Below, piece by piece: positions 36,251 through 48,739 of a stretch of 64,000 nucleotides of DNA (positions are counted from its first letter, which is position 1; every line of letters begins with the position of its first letter). The translations under genes and the position numbers were made by a program. The notes beneath the pieces were generated by a model. The model did no database searches and was not told where the DNA came from. It saw only the letters and a program-made list of their open reading frames with translations. Source of the stretch: Dryas octopetala (Eukaryota; Streptophyta; Magnoliopsida; Rosales; Rosaceae); NCBI GenBank assembly GCA_963921425.1, contig OY992835.1:7316001-7380000 (forward strand), written 5' to 3'.

Positions 36251-36599
36251 GTAACTTTCCTTATATTATTGGATGAATAAGCTTAATTTAAAACTAAAAG
36301 TTTGTTGTTTCTTACTTTCTTTTAAGATACTCTTTACCTATTAAAAATGTCAGAAACCCTCCATACAATTCCAAGATAGTAGCTTCATTCCACATTCCAG
36401 AAACAAAAGCTCTCCTAGTCCAATCCTCATCACTTTCCTCCATGACAACCTCCAAAGTCCTTTTTTTTTTTTTTTTTGGACTGACCAAAGTCCTTTAACT
36501 AGGGCTCCTAATTCATATTTGACTGTCCAATACTAGGAGGACCAGCAGCATCAACAGAGAAAATAACAAAAAAAGGACCATAGCCTGATTATGATAAAT

Positions 36600-36869
36600 T
36601 CATTTTAATCGAGCCAGAGGCTTCATAGTGATCATTACATCATGTATAACTAAATTAGGAGGAAGGGCAAGGGACAGTTCAACAGTTGATAATGCAAATG
36701 GGATAAGGACACTTGGAGTAAGATGCATTTCGAGAGCAATCCCACTCAAAGCCATATCAGAACCAACCCCACCATGAACAGATTCATACACAAAAGCTCC
36801 ACAGCATTTTTCCCTTGTTGGAGAATTAGGAATTATATTAACTTCAGATGACAATGGTAATTCTCCCAA
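36600..36869 (-). pseudogene. Unrecognised exon-like fragment, unit B copy
   Basis: 89 codons, the same protein fragment as 32456-32710 with one visible change (LSLAL for LSLSL). Here the 5' side extends past the unit end (MGELPLSSEVN). Weak minus-strand sense continues to about 36990 (FGWGFSPVIAVQGLRPIST) but is broken. It is probably the remnant of one exon of an older gene. Confidence 0.4.
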
Positions 36870-37349
36870 ACTGGCTTATACATCTATCCTTATCAAAGCA
36901 TGTACAAGATGTATGAATGTGATGCGTTGAAATTGGCCGAAGCCCTTGCACTGCAATAACCGGAGAAAAACCCCAGCCAAAGATGGACATAGTTAGCAAT
37001 CTCATCAAGTAACAATTAATTTTACAATTTCTAAGTGGAATTTTTATTTTTTATACAACTGATAAGAGCTTGCAATTTCATTTTGCAGCAATGCTGGTAC
37101 AAACAGAATGAAAATTTCCCACGAGTAACTAGGGAACACCATCCAAAGGCATAAAATCAATTAAATCTTCCCAGAGGTTCTTTTGCAGTAAAATAGAGTA
37201 CTGCTCTTATAAGGGCCAAATTCTGAGCATTAATGAACATTTATTGACTCAGCGGTTAGATTAGATATTTAGATCAATCTAATCTAATAGTGATTTTACA
37301 GTTACTAATTTTAGCAGTTAATGATGATACATTGTCTCTCTCGATTGCT

Positions 37350-38300
37350 TAAAATTTGTCCACCATTTGAGTAACTTTGCAGTAAAATAACATTCTCGAT
37401 TAGAATTATAATAGAAGTTTTAACTTTAACATATAGAAAATGATCATGCATAGTAATAGTATTAGTACTTCATATTCAAAGTCTTCCACAATAAGAATCT
37501 CTATCAGTTGTGTCACATTCCAATCGAGCGTCCAAACAAAATACATCCAAATTATAGGATTTATCCAAAAAATTAGCAGAGAAAATAATAAATGTTGGGA
37601 ACCCCGAACAATTCTAAGATAGTAGCTCCATTTCCACATTCCAGAATGAAAAAACTCCTTCAATCATCATCAGTTTCCTCAATGACAACCTCCAACGTCC
37701 TTTTACTAGGGCTCCTAAATTCATGTTTAAAGGTTCCACAGACTCAGCAGACAACCAAGATTGTCTGATACAAGGAGGACTAGCGACATCAACACCGAAA
37801 GTAACAAAAAATGCGCTAGTAACCCAATTAAGATAAATTCAATTCAATCAAGCCAGAGGCTCGACAGTGATTAAATCAAACATAACTAAATTAAGAGGAA
37901 GGATACGTGACAGTAGATAATGCAAAAGGGATAATTACACTGGGAGGAGCCTGCATTTCAAGAGCAATCCCACTCAAAGCCATATCAGAACCAACCTCAC
38001 CATGAAGAGATTCATGCACAAATAGCTCCCAAGTTTTTTCCCTTGTTCGAGAACTAGGAATTATACTCTGGCATATACTCTGCCAAAAAGGCTACCAGAC
38101 CTCAAGAGACCAAAACTACTAGCAGATTGATCAAGAGCCACTAATTTCCTAGCAGCAGCCTTGAACTTACACCTATAAACAGCCATCCATTCAAGATGAG
38201 ATCTCTCTTGGTTAATCCCCAGAGAAGCATCCACAAGCTCCTTTTCTTTTCTGGCATTATCCCAAAGGAATAGAATGTAGCTAAGGGAACACATAAATAT
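37350..38300 (-). pseudogene. Diverged third copy of the unit end plus further exon-like sequence
   Basis: About 37350-38060 matches the last ~800 bases of units A and B with many substitutions and small indels (AACATTCTCGATTAGAATTA, CATCCAAATTATAGGAT, AAGCCAGAGGCTC). Beyond it, 38061-38303 has an open frame (DNARKEKELVDASLGINQER, HLEWMAVYRCKFKAAARKL) that looks like a further exon of the same unknown gene. The stretch is broken and I cannot name it. Confidence 0.4.
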
Positions 38301-38303
38301 CAT

Positions 38304-39813
38304 CCTCCTCTACATTAATATCTTCACCTATCTAAAAATCCGCTGTTATGCTTGCCAAAATCCAAAATTCCTGTGACTAAGAAAATGTTTCTCAAATTAT
38401 TTATACAACTTCATAATGGTGTCAAAGATCCACACAACAGAACAATACTCAAAGTGTGTTTCATTTTACTGAGCATTTTAAAGGAATCTTCCTTCAAATG
38501 GAAGAGGCAGTCTTAGGTCAACCATGTACTAAAAATCAACGAGTAACAAGAAATAATAGTTAGAATATACTGACCATTTCAAACCTCCATCATTCTTTAT
38601 GCAGAAGTGAAAAACCATGTAATAAAACCAGAGGCTAAGAAAAACCAAATACTTACACCTCTTAGATGAACACTCACTTCAAGTAATTGAAGCTCGATAA
38701 TCCACTTGTCACAACTATAGCATATATCTTCCAAGCCCTAATCCTATTAAAGAACCACTTCTGCGACAGTTTGTTAGTTTTTTTTTCCTGACCTAGGTTT
38801 CCATTCCATTTCAATTTCTACCATCATTTGCCTCCAAGAACTGATAGATTACTAGAAGAGTAATTACCATTAATTGATCAGAAATGGTATTCATAAGTTT
38901 TTTTATTTTTTTATTTTTCTAGGAGAGCAAGGTCGGTTCGAGCCAAACAAAAGGTGATAACAGTAGTGGGTGTGGAAGGCCATTCCTGAGGACTCTAGAG
39001 CCTGACACAAACTCAGAACCCCTGCCATTCATATTCACAAAAAAAAAAAAAAAAAAAAAAAAAACGAGAGAAATTGGATAGTATCCAAAAAACATGCAAG
39101 CATGAGCTCAAAGGTTTTCTTCCATATATAATTTCTAAAATTTGCTCGCAATTAAGGTCACACAAAATCATTACAAGAACTCAAAAAGTGAAATTTGATC
39201 TTATTACTTAATATTTTAGCAAAATCTATAAGCAATCCATACATTTTATGTTAAAAGATAATTTTGTCATATGGGACCACTGAGTAGTGAGTACCCATAA
39301 TGCAATTTAGTATTTGGACTAGGATTGGGAACCTCTATTTGAGGTTTAAGTAAACATCTGTTTTTTTCCCTTAGTTCCTCGAGTTCCAGTTTAATGGCCT
39401 AAGGTAATATAGGGTGACTTAAATGGGAGCCCTCTCCCAATGTAAAAGATATTGGGCCCAAGGAAACCGCCTCACTGAACTCCCCTTAGGGCTGGCCCTG
39501 CCTCAAAAAAAAAAAAAAAAAAAATAGTTTTCTCCCATTATATACATCAGAGATGATAACATATGACACTGAGACATGCTATCTATGATGTATAAGAGCT
39601 TGTGTTTTGAGATCATGTCACATATATTGTCCTACACAAGCTCATTTTGTATGTTTTTTCCTCTATCGCAAATGCATATTTTCTAAATTTAACGTGAATG
39701 GATCATCCTGAATCCAGCTTTTCTTATTGTGTATTGGAAGACAAAAAACAATCAAGAAAATATTAATTCAATAAAATATTAATTTTTCCTCAAAGATAAA
39801 GAGAATGTAACTA
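38304..39813. other. Intergenic, no gene; possible SINE-like piece at 38925-39064
   Basis: Mostly AT-rich. At 38938 GGTTCGAGCC resembles a pol III B-box and lies upstream of a 24-base A run (39041-39064), but no A-box or TSD was found. A second A run follows GGGCTGGCCCTGCCTC near 39487-39524. No coding sequence recognised. Confidence 0.35.
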
Positions 39814-41860
39814 CTAGTCATCATCACTCTCGTCACTATATGAAACAAGACCTGTCTTAGCATCAACACTGGACTTATCAGCATCACTATAAGGTGTCTT
39901 CATTACCTCTAAACTTTTTTCTGTATCAACATATGGGGTTGTTACTGTATTCATAGGTTCTTTGATACCTTCCTGATCGATTTTAGCTTTCTTTGCTTGT
40001 GGCTTCACTTTAATTATCATACCTAATGGGCGAGGAGGTGGATTCTTCTTCCCAGCTGATTTCTGTTCCTGCAAGCAGATATAGATTCATTCAGAAATGT
40101 AAACCAACACTTCCAACCATCACGCACACCACAAACTAGTGGAGGATGGCATCACACACACACGCGCACGCAAAAGCACACACACACACACACGCACGCA
40201 CACACACATTGATATGCCAACCTGGACTACAGGAACAGAAGGTGTTTCATTTAGCTCATGTACAATGCTAGACTTTGCTGCCACCGCTGCCTGATAACAA
40301 GGACAACTAGAATAAGAATTTTCTGTTTTTCAAGAAGAGTTTTATCTTGGACGACTAACTGTATGGCACTAATATAGCATCAGAACAGTATACACATAAG
40401 CATGTGTACACAGACATAAGCATCAAGAAAATATCACAAATTCTAAATTTCTAGGTAATAATTGTTGAACCTATCTGGAAGATAATCAGGCATATAATAT
40501 CAATTCCTTTTCATGATCAAATACATCCCTAAACTGACTTCAAAGGCTAGAATGCCAAGCATTAAAAGGACAAGTGTATGGTATCATTGATGCATATGCT
40601 GGCCAGAAGGACTCTTAAAAATAATCAATAAGATCTCGCATTCTCCTATGCTTTCAAGGAAACTTTTCCATGCCAATCATTTTACAAAATTCAATAAAGA
40701 GCACAACCAAATCCCAGAAGCTTTGAAACCAACAAACTCTAGCAAATTGCACAAGAAACAAATAAAGTAAAACCTCAAATATGTACAAGAAACAAATAAA
40801 GTAATACCTCAAATATGACACCTTAAATGTAGAAGCAATCTAACAATTCCAAAATGATTGGAAACACACCTGGAAACTCAGAAGCTGTTGGGCTTCTTCA
40901 TCTGCAATTTGTTGTTCATATTCCCTCCTGGACTGAAAAACAATGTTTTTAGTACAAAAATAACACATGTGACTATATGCTGTATCTCAGCTGTGCACCC
41001 AACTGTCTTAACTGCTTCACCCAGCAGTACTTACCAATGTCTAGAAATAAAAAAAATAAAAAAAAAAAGTATAAAAAGTATGGCTCCTATGATCATATCC
41101 TACTTAACAACCTCTACAAAGTCATATTAGAAGATCAAGATCAACAGATACTTAATCAGTTGATATGCAACAAGTAATGTTTGAGATGAAATGAAAGTGG
41201 CATTGAAAGCATGAATGAGTAAGAAAACATAGTGTCTTGACTCACAGTCTCCAACTTATCAAGAAACTCTGTCTCGTCATCATCCAAAGCTTTTGGCGGT
41301 CCTGCAAAGAGCAAATGAAGCGAGTGAGCACTGAGCAATAGCAAAATTGCTTACCCTTTTTGTCATAACATAAAATGCAACGAAAACTAAGTAAAGGGTT
41401 GCCTCATGTTCATATAGTTATTGAAATAATGAATTTGTTTGAGCTTTGAGAACTCACTGTGCTTGAAACGTTCATTGAACTCTGCATCCTTCTTGTCTTT
41501 ATTTTCTTTCAAAATCTGAATCGAATGCAAACAAGATTCAACATGGACCATGATAAGGGATGAATGGGGTTTCAATTAAATTCAGAGAATGAAAAAGTAA
41601 AAGGAAGGGAACCTCGTAAAGGGGTCTGTCCCTAAAGGCAGTGCCATCCTCAACTCGTTCACCCCTTGTTCTCTTGGCTTCATCCAACTGCAAAACATCA
41701 CCCAAATGCACCAAATTCCAAGTATGCACGTTACATTGTGATTATTCATGGATAGGATTTCTAGGGTTTTATGGTTTTTCAGAGAGATAATCGGAGTAAG
41801 TACCTGTTCCTCAGAAACGAAGTTCATAAGCCGGGTTGGGCGTGTGGATTCTTCGGCCAT
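39814..41860 (-). CDS. FAM192A/NIP30 (PSME3IP1) family nuclear protein
   Basis: Seven exons on the minus strand, all GT-AG and in phase: 41860-41804, 41687-41613, 41515-41458, 41301-41246, 40932-40870, 40290-40222, 40068-39814. They make 210 residues. The N-terminal FAM192A/Fyv6 domain is clear: RLMNFVSEEQLDEAKRTRG, PLYEILKENKDKKDAEFNE and the signature DDDETEFLDKLE. The middle is charged and helical (SRREYEQQIADEEAQQLL). The C-terminal part is basic then acidic (KVKPQAKKAK ... YSDESDDD). Animal FAM192A binds the PA28-gamma proteasome activator and yeast Fyv6 works in splicing; the plant role is not established. The ATG is the first in frame and begins MAEES. A (CA)n microsatellite lies in intron 6 (about 40153-40208). 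A TE sits about 170 bases upstream of the ATG. Confidence 0.9.
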
Positions 41861-42029
41861 TCTTGCGACTCCTAACCAGTGACAACTCCTTTGCCTTTTG
41901 CTTTCAGATTTTTGGGTGTTTTGCTTCCACAGCAATAAACTTCTCCTTTTGCTTTTTCTTTATATTTTTGGTCCAGAAAGCTCCTTCTATAGTTCTATTG
42001 CTACGAGCCTACAATTAACAAAACAAGCT

Positions 42030-43210
42030 GGCTTAGCACACCCTATTTTTTCTTTTTGCACACTCCAAAAATTTAATTTGTAAAATGACAAAAAACACCC
42101 AAAACAAAATTACTCAAAACCTCATCCCCTCTATCTCTCCTTCCCTCTCTCTACCCATCTCTCCCCCTCACAGCACCCTCCCACCCTAGACCCAAGCTCG
42201 ATCAGGAACCACCCACTGACCACCCCAGCCCCGCACCACCGCATGGCAATTGGCTTTCTCTCTCTCTCTCTCTCTGTCTCTCCCTTTCTCTCTGGCTTCT
42301 CTCCCCTTCTGCAGCACCACTGCGTGCAGCACCGTCGAAGCCACCCCGCTTGCCCTTCTGCTCGCGCCAACCCAGCTCTCTCTCTTTCTCCTTCCCTCTC
42401 TCCTATCGCCCAAACAGACATTTTCTTCGAGCAGCTGGTTCGGTGGGTACTTGCTGAACGGGTCATGGATGTTCGGTGGGTACCTGCCGAACAACACTCA
42501 CATTGTTCGGCGGATGACTACCGAACTAGTGTGACATTTTCGGTGAACCAGTGTCGAACGGTGCTGTGCGCGGTGGTGCAGGGTGGGCCTCTCTACCCGT
42601 TATCTGTTGCCAAGCTTTTGAAAGAGCTCGTGGAGGTTCAGAAGCCTGGTCTTCTCATTCTTGGCAAACAAGTCTTTCTTAAAATTTTTAGTGTTTATGA
42701 GTTTAAAGATTTGGGTATTGTGGTTTTGAATTGTTTGTATTGGTTTAAAGAAATGAAATTGTGTTTGTATTTCTTTTATGCACATTTGAATATATGTGTA
42801 GGCTATTGATGATTGATTGCAATCAAATGGGCCAAATGGTTGCAAGGCTGGTGCTGCGAGGTGGGTGGGTTGGTGTGGCTGGATTGAAAAGCTAGAAAAA
42901 GAAAGGGAGGGAGGAGAGAGAAGGAAAAAGAGAGAGGTGGGGTTGAGGGTGGTGCGCCCAGTGGTGCGGGGTGCTGCGCGCAGTGGTGTGGGGTGCTGCG
43001 CACGGTGGTGTTGGTTTTGGGTGGGAGTTGTGTATTGTTTAGGTGTGGTAGGTGTGTTTTAGAAGATGGATATTTTGGTAATAAAATGGGTGTGTAAAAA
43101 GAAATTCTAAATTTTAGAAAAAAATAGGGGGGTATGTTGGCAGAAAAATGAAGAAAATGGTGTGCAAAAAAAAAAAAAAAAAAGGGTATGCAAAGAGTAG
43201 CACTCTTAAC
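42030..43210. mobile_element. Non-autonomous element, TTTTTGCACAC-end family, copy 1
   Basis: Left end CCCTATTTTTTCTTTTTGCACAC and right end GTGTGCAAAA...GGGTATGCAAAG are inverted relatives. The interior has a CT-rich block (42125-42400), a cluster of TTCGG/CGAAC words (42438-42560) and a GA/G-rich block (42895-43050). It inserted just upstream of the FAM192A-like gene. The 188-codon frame at 42243 is not credible: it starts in a CT repeat and has no homology I recognise. Confidence 0.6.
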
Positions 43211-46200
43211 AAATAGCAATGTTCTTCTTTGGGAGAAAAATGTTTTTGGTTTTATGTGTTTTACACTTTTACTCGTAAAACAAATTTGGTCTCGGTGACA
43301 TGGCCATAAAGAAAAAATTTGGTCTTGGTGGTTCCAATTTGTTTTATGTTGTTTGTAATCTTAGGACGATTTTAAAAAACTCAAAATTTTAATTTGGAAT
43401 AAATTATCATTTGTTTTTAAGAAAAAATTTTGTTGAAAAATTAAAGGACTATCTTATGGATATTCTAAGACTAATTTCATTTTTCATTTTCGTATTTATT
43501 TACTAAAGATATTGAGGGTCACAAAATTTTTTGAGTTGAATTATAAGTTTGGAATTTCTTTAATTTTTTGTTTGCAAATCAAATTAAAGGTTACAAACAT
43601 AATTTTTGGCCCAAAAATTATTAAAATCACAAGTTTAAGCAAGTTATTAGTTTCAATTTGAGAAAAAATTTCATGTTAGAGTATTAAATATCCTAATATT
43701 GCAAATAATATAAAACATAAGGACTAAACGTGGAATTTTAAAACCACAAGGACAAAATATGTTTTCGAAGTAAAACACAAGGATCAAAATTGTTATTTTT
43801 TCCCTTATTTATTTTTTCAACATTTCCCATTTATTATAAGGAAAAAAAAACCACATTCCTCATTTCTTACTCATCTTTTACACTTCCGATCACCGAGCTT
43901 GGGCCTTACATTTTAGGCTTTTTAGCCCTAGACCGGATGTGGCCTTATATTAGAAGTTATAATTGAAAAATATAGAAACTTTTATATATCCCTTAGGTTT
44001 CAATTTATAATAAATTAATCTCAAGTCCTATTTTTGAAAGATTTTTAACTAAAAACCTAGCCAAATAAAAAATTAAATTCAAGCCCAATTTATTTGTGTA
44101 CGCGCTTGCGGAGTGAAAAAAGACAGTATCAAGTGCTTGGCAGTGTATCAACGGCTCATCTGGTAACGTTTTTCAAAATAGTTTTTAAAAAATGAAAATA
44201 ACAAATTGAATTTATGTTTTTTAAGATTCGAGAATGTGTCTGGTAGCATATTAAGAAATAATTTTTAAAAAATAAAAGCATTTTTGGCATTAATATTTAG
44301 AAAACCGAAAACACATGCAAATATATCCAAATTTATCCCTTCTTCGATTCTTCCAAATTAAAATCTCTAAAAATAATATTTTACTGTAATTAATAATAAT
44401 AAAGATAAATAATAAAAAATGTCTAATTATGTAAGAAGTAATGAAGTGAGCTACATCAGCATCTCAGAAGATGAGTCGATCACGGCTTAGAGTCTAACCA
44501 ACATCGGTAGTCGTGAGTTGCTATGAAGAAGATGATGATGGTTTACTATCTAGTTCAACCTGAAATTTATTAAAACGACACTCCTTGCAAAGAAAATTGT
44601 GTAGTCGTATGCAAGCTACACTAGCTCTGCTTGTGTATTATATGAAAATGGAATAGCTGATTTGAAAATTGTCAATTACAATTTAAATATACCAAATGTC
44701 CTCGCAATTACAATTTAAATATACCAAATGTCCTCACAATGGCGAAAATTGAACAATTTGTTTTCGTTATCCGTGCAATTGGCATATCACGGTATGAAAC
44801 GACCAGATGCAATTAGCGATTTAGTTCTCTCTTGAAGAAACGCACGGTCACGAAATGACAGTATGCTTGGAGATCATGAATTATTTGGAAGAGAAGTCAT
44901 CTTGAACCATATAGAGCAATATAACTGAAGCGAAAAAAAGTTTTCAAGAAGATATAAATAAAATTGATTTAATGAGTTGCGAAACAGACTCAAAAATTAA
45001 AAGGGAGAATAAAAACTTACGACGACCACCTCTTTAAACTTATGCATGCATATGCTACACCCGTATTTTGAAAAATCATGAGGTCTATTTGTCCATGCTC
45101 GAAAATTGGTGGAGTTGTTCTATATTAAATAAAGGAGTTGATCACGACTTAGAGTCTGACCAAGATCAGTAGCCATGAGTACGTAGCAAGAAGAAAATTA
45201 TACTTAGAAATATTAACTATCCAAACAATACTAGAGACTAAACTAGAAGTTAATGTTTATCTTTTTCTGCGTCGATTTTTCATTGCCATTTCTGTTATGT
45301 GGGTTCAGGAGCCATGTAGTCTTTCCATTATAGCCTTAATCTTTTCAGAGACTGAATTTTCTGCCGAGTTGCTACAATATATCTCTAAATATTTTTTGAT
45401 CTTTTCTAGCTGACATTGTGTGTCTATGTTTGCTTATTTTTTATGTTGTTATTGTGTTTAATGCCCTCAAAATCTTATTAAAACTACAGCCAGTAGTGAT
45501 ATGTGATCGACTAAATGTTTTATGAATTAGATAATATTGAGAATTCTGGCTAACAATGTATAAAAATGTTGCAAGTATTTCTTCAACAAAAATAAACCTT
45601 ATATCCTAAAAGAGTGTTTTTTGTTGTAATTTATTTATTACTCACATATATACGAGCCTTGTAGTAAAGGTTGTATACTAACGAGGTCGAACCTTAAGGA
45701 GTGTTGTAAAAATATACACTAAATTTAAAACTAACCTAGCTTGCAAGATTGTTGGTTTGTGAGGTAACTAAAACAAAATGTAACTAAAATATAAAGCAAT
45801 AAAGTAGATGAAAGGAAAATAAAATAAATAAAGGGACAAGAATTTAAATATTAAATCTAGAGAGGGAAAATGACAACTTTTTGGTATTATAAGTTAAACA
45901 ATGGTATAAAAACCAAGGTTAGGGTTCCACACCACTATGAACACATCAAGTGAGGTTTTTAGTAATTCCCCAAAAAGAAGGGCATCCGAGAGTCAACTTG
46001 ATGCCCTCTTCCAAAGATATTTATGATTTGAGTACAAAAATTGAAGATTTATATGGTAGACCTTATTTTTGCTTAAAAATACAAACTTTAAGCAACTCAA
46101 GTGAACCAAAGACTAAGGAACAACTAGAGTTAAAAAATATTTGTATTTAAAAGATTAATCATGAAGCAAAAATGTGGAAAGATTCTCTAACTACCCATAA

Positions 46201-47341
46201 TATATAACATTATAGGTAAAAGATGGTTTCCTTCTCATTTTATAGACAATATCTAGAACTTGTAGGATTTAGGTAAGAGAAAAATTAACATAAAAGTCTT
46301 AACTTGATAATATTCATGGTGGTGCTTCTCTCTTACCTTGGTCAGGAAGTTTAGTGACCACCTATAAGTTTAGAACTAAAATAAAATGATAAAAAGAAAC
46401 AAAATAACATATAAACTAAGAAATAACAAGGAATAATAAAATAAGCAACTAGATATTAAATAAATAACTAAATAGCATAAGGTAAATAAAAGACAAAGAT
46501 AAGAGAGAAGAGTGACATGAATTAAAATTTCATTTTATTAAATAAAAGTGCAACAAAATAAAAACATTCTTATTCTCTCTCATACATCATAGCCAAAAGG
46601 TTTTGAAAGAGAAATCCTATGAGTAGCCAAAGTGGGCTTGGGCTTACGCAAGTGAGCTATAGTTCTAGGCTTCAATTCTTCATTTCTTCATTCTCTTCTT
46701 TGGGCTAGGTCGGCTCACTTCTTCTTCGTTCCTTTTGGGCTTCTTCAAACTTAGAGCCTACACAAGTTAAACAAACTAATTACTAAACAAAATCATAAAA
46801 TGAAATATAATCTAAAATAATCTAAAAAAAAAAACTAAAACCTAACAAAGTCTAATAATTTAAGATTAAGACTAATAAAACCTAAAAAATAAAATAATTA
46901 CTTAAAATAGGAAAAAAATATTAAAAATGTTAGGAAGAAAAGACTAGAATGTATAAATTAGAGATTAAATAAATATTATAAAAACGAGCTCAACATTTTT
47001 CTCTAATAATATAGCATAACTTTAGAAATAAATTCGGATATATTTTATACAATTGTCGGAAGTGTGCAAGATCCTTATTCAATATTTTATGCATAGAATC
47101 GTATCCACTTGTAGTAATTGGAAGCCGAGTTTATGCTGCATGATAATTGTAAGCTCATTTAGCACATATATGATCGATGACTTTAATTGCCATCAATGAA
47201 TATTTAATGATTTCAAAAACTTCTTCTTCCTACATTACCATCCAATTTTTATTACAAACATGAAAACTACACTAAATGCTTAATTAAATACAATAATAGT
47301 ATATTATTAATCCAATCCAATCCTTATTACGAACTTGATAA
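43211..47341. other. Intergenic, degraded TE sequence, no gene recognised
   Basis: At 44157 TCTGGTAACGTTTTTCAAAA resembles the end of the 896-bp element at 30884. A 35-base direct repeat (CAATTTAAATATACCAAATGTCCTC) lies at 44668-44740. A ~60-base word (GATCACGGCTTAGAGTCT ... GTAGTCGTGAG) at about 44472 recurs diverged at about 45140. From 45640 to 47000 the text (ACGAGGTCGAACCTTAAGG, long A-rich stretches, GGGCTTCTTCAAACTTAGAG) resembles non-coding LTR-retrotransposon sequence. The 66-codon frame at 45950 is not supported. Confidence 0.4.
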
Positions 47342-47756
47342 TTAAAAATAGGGATTAATACAATTTTGCTCCCCAGACTATTACACTTGTATCAGTTTGC
47401 TCCCTAAACTTCTAATTTGGAAAATTAAGGACCATGACTTTTTCAATTTTGCCAATTGAGGTTCTCCTGACAATTTACACATTTTTCATTCAAATCTTTG
47501 AGGGCAAAATGATCTCTTCCATTTAGATCTTACTATTTTTTCCTCATGCATCATTTTTCTCTCCTTTATTTCTCGCTAAATTTTGGTTGATCATTCCCGA
47601 CATTTAGGATGAAAAATGTGTAAATTGACGAAAGAACCTCAATTGGCAAAATTGAAAAAGTCAGGGTCCTTAATTTTCCAAATTAGAAGTTTGGGGAGTA
47701 AACTGATACAAGTGTAATAGTCTGGGGAGCAAAATAGCATTAATCCCTTAAAAATA
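47342..47756. mobile_element. Long-TIR Mutator-like MITE, 397 bp, TSD TTAAAAATA
   Basis: TTAAAAATA flanks it at 47342-47350 and 47748-47756. Ends read GGGATTAAT inward from both sides. The left arm (CCCCAGACTATTACACTTG, TCAATTTTGCCAATTGAGG) and the complement of the right arm match over about 140 bases. The short loop is CT- and T-rich. No coding sequence. Confidence 0.93.
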
Positions 47757-48739
47757 TATGACATCTCCCTTATTAGTATTATAATAATCAATTCTAATAT
47801 TCTTGCATTAATTATTATTTAAACTCAACTTTGCTAAGAGACAATCATACACCACTAAATTACCAGAGTGATTTCTTGATGAAGATCCAAAAGAGAAGCT
47901 AAGAATGGACATTAGGAGTGTGTTTGGCAAATAGCAGTATGTGTACGTTTGGTAAAGGAAAGACTTGCGACATTATAAATGGGATAAAAAGACACATTTT
48001 ATTTATAATGAAAAGCCGAAAAGCCAAAACGACGGTGCATTTATGCGTTTGTCATTTGATACGATAATGCTCATTTTTTAAGGCTGAGAGCTTGAGAGGA
48101 GAGCATACAACAATACAATATCACTTGTGATGTGATTTCTTCAAAGCTCAAATCTCATATCCTCCATTTCCAGAGAGAAAAGCTAACCTAATTTTTGACA
48201 AAGATACACCCTCGCTATAATTTTATTATATTTTTGCATTTTAACTTAAACTAAAAATATTTACTTATTTATTTCTATGTTCATATCTATTTAAACAAAG
48301 AAATTGATGATGCACTTGATTATTAGATTAACTGATTGAGAAGTGTTACCAATCCTGGGTACAGCGAAATAAGAGTCTGGTGGTAATGTAGATAATAAGT
48401 AAAAAAGGTGTTGAGAGCATGGAATGATGCAAAAACATGTTACTTAAAGATTATATGAGCATGAAAGAACATGAAATAGTCAAAATGAGTGAGAAGATAG
48501 AACTGAAAATGGAAACATGTAAGACCGCTATAGCAGAGCTATTATATGAAGCAGGAGCATAAATTTGCGAGCTTGGATGTGGTTGGCATTTCAGAACTTG
48601 ATGCGGACTTGGCTATATTACATAAGGGTGGCATCTTGGGTTGACAACTTACGTTACTTGTACGTGTTGGAGATCGAGAAAAAAAAAAAAACCAAAATCC
48701 TAGTGGAGGCAATGTTGGATTAGGAAAAGAAACAAAAAT
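47757..48739. other. Intergenic, no gene seen
   Basis: AT-rich. A GTGTACGTTTGGTAAAGG word at 47941 resembles a TIR-element end without a partner. The stretch before 48740 may be more of the copia element, too worn to read. Confidence 0.35.

Larger units (their letters stand above)
32711..36853. repeat. Tandem duplication, unit B (about 4.1 kb)
   Basis: Matches unit A in order from AAATTAAAATTTGG to ACTTCAGATGACA. It lacks the 896-bp TIR element and has instead a ~405-bp element at 35837-36241. Substitutions are scattered through it, more than between the ABCB duplicates by eye, so this event looks older. Confidence 0.93.

Noticed and set aside
38925-39064. SINE with pol III B-box (GGTTCGAGCC) and A tail
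   Set aside because: No A-box at the right distance and no TSD; kept only as a note.
42243-42809. 188-codon frame
   Set aside because: Starts in a CTCTCT repeat in a non-autonomous TE; composition changes abruptly along it and no family is recognised.
44800-44940. Transposase remnant on the minus strand
   Set aside because: A short stretch (SFRDRAFLQERTKSLIASGR) looked protein-like, but no catalytic motif or continuing frame was found.
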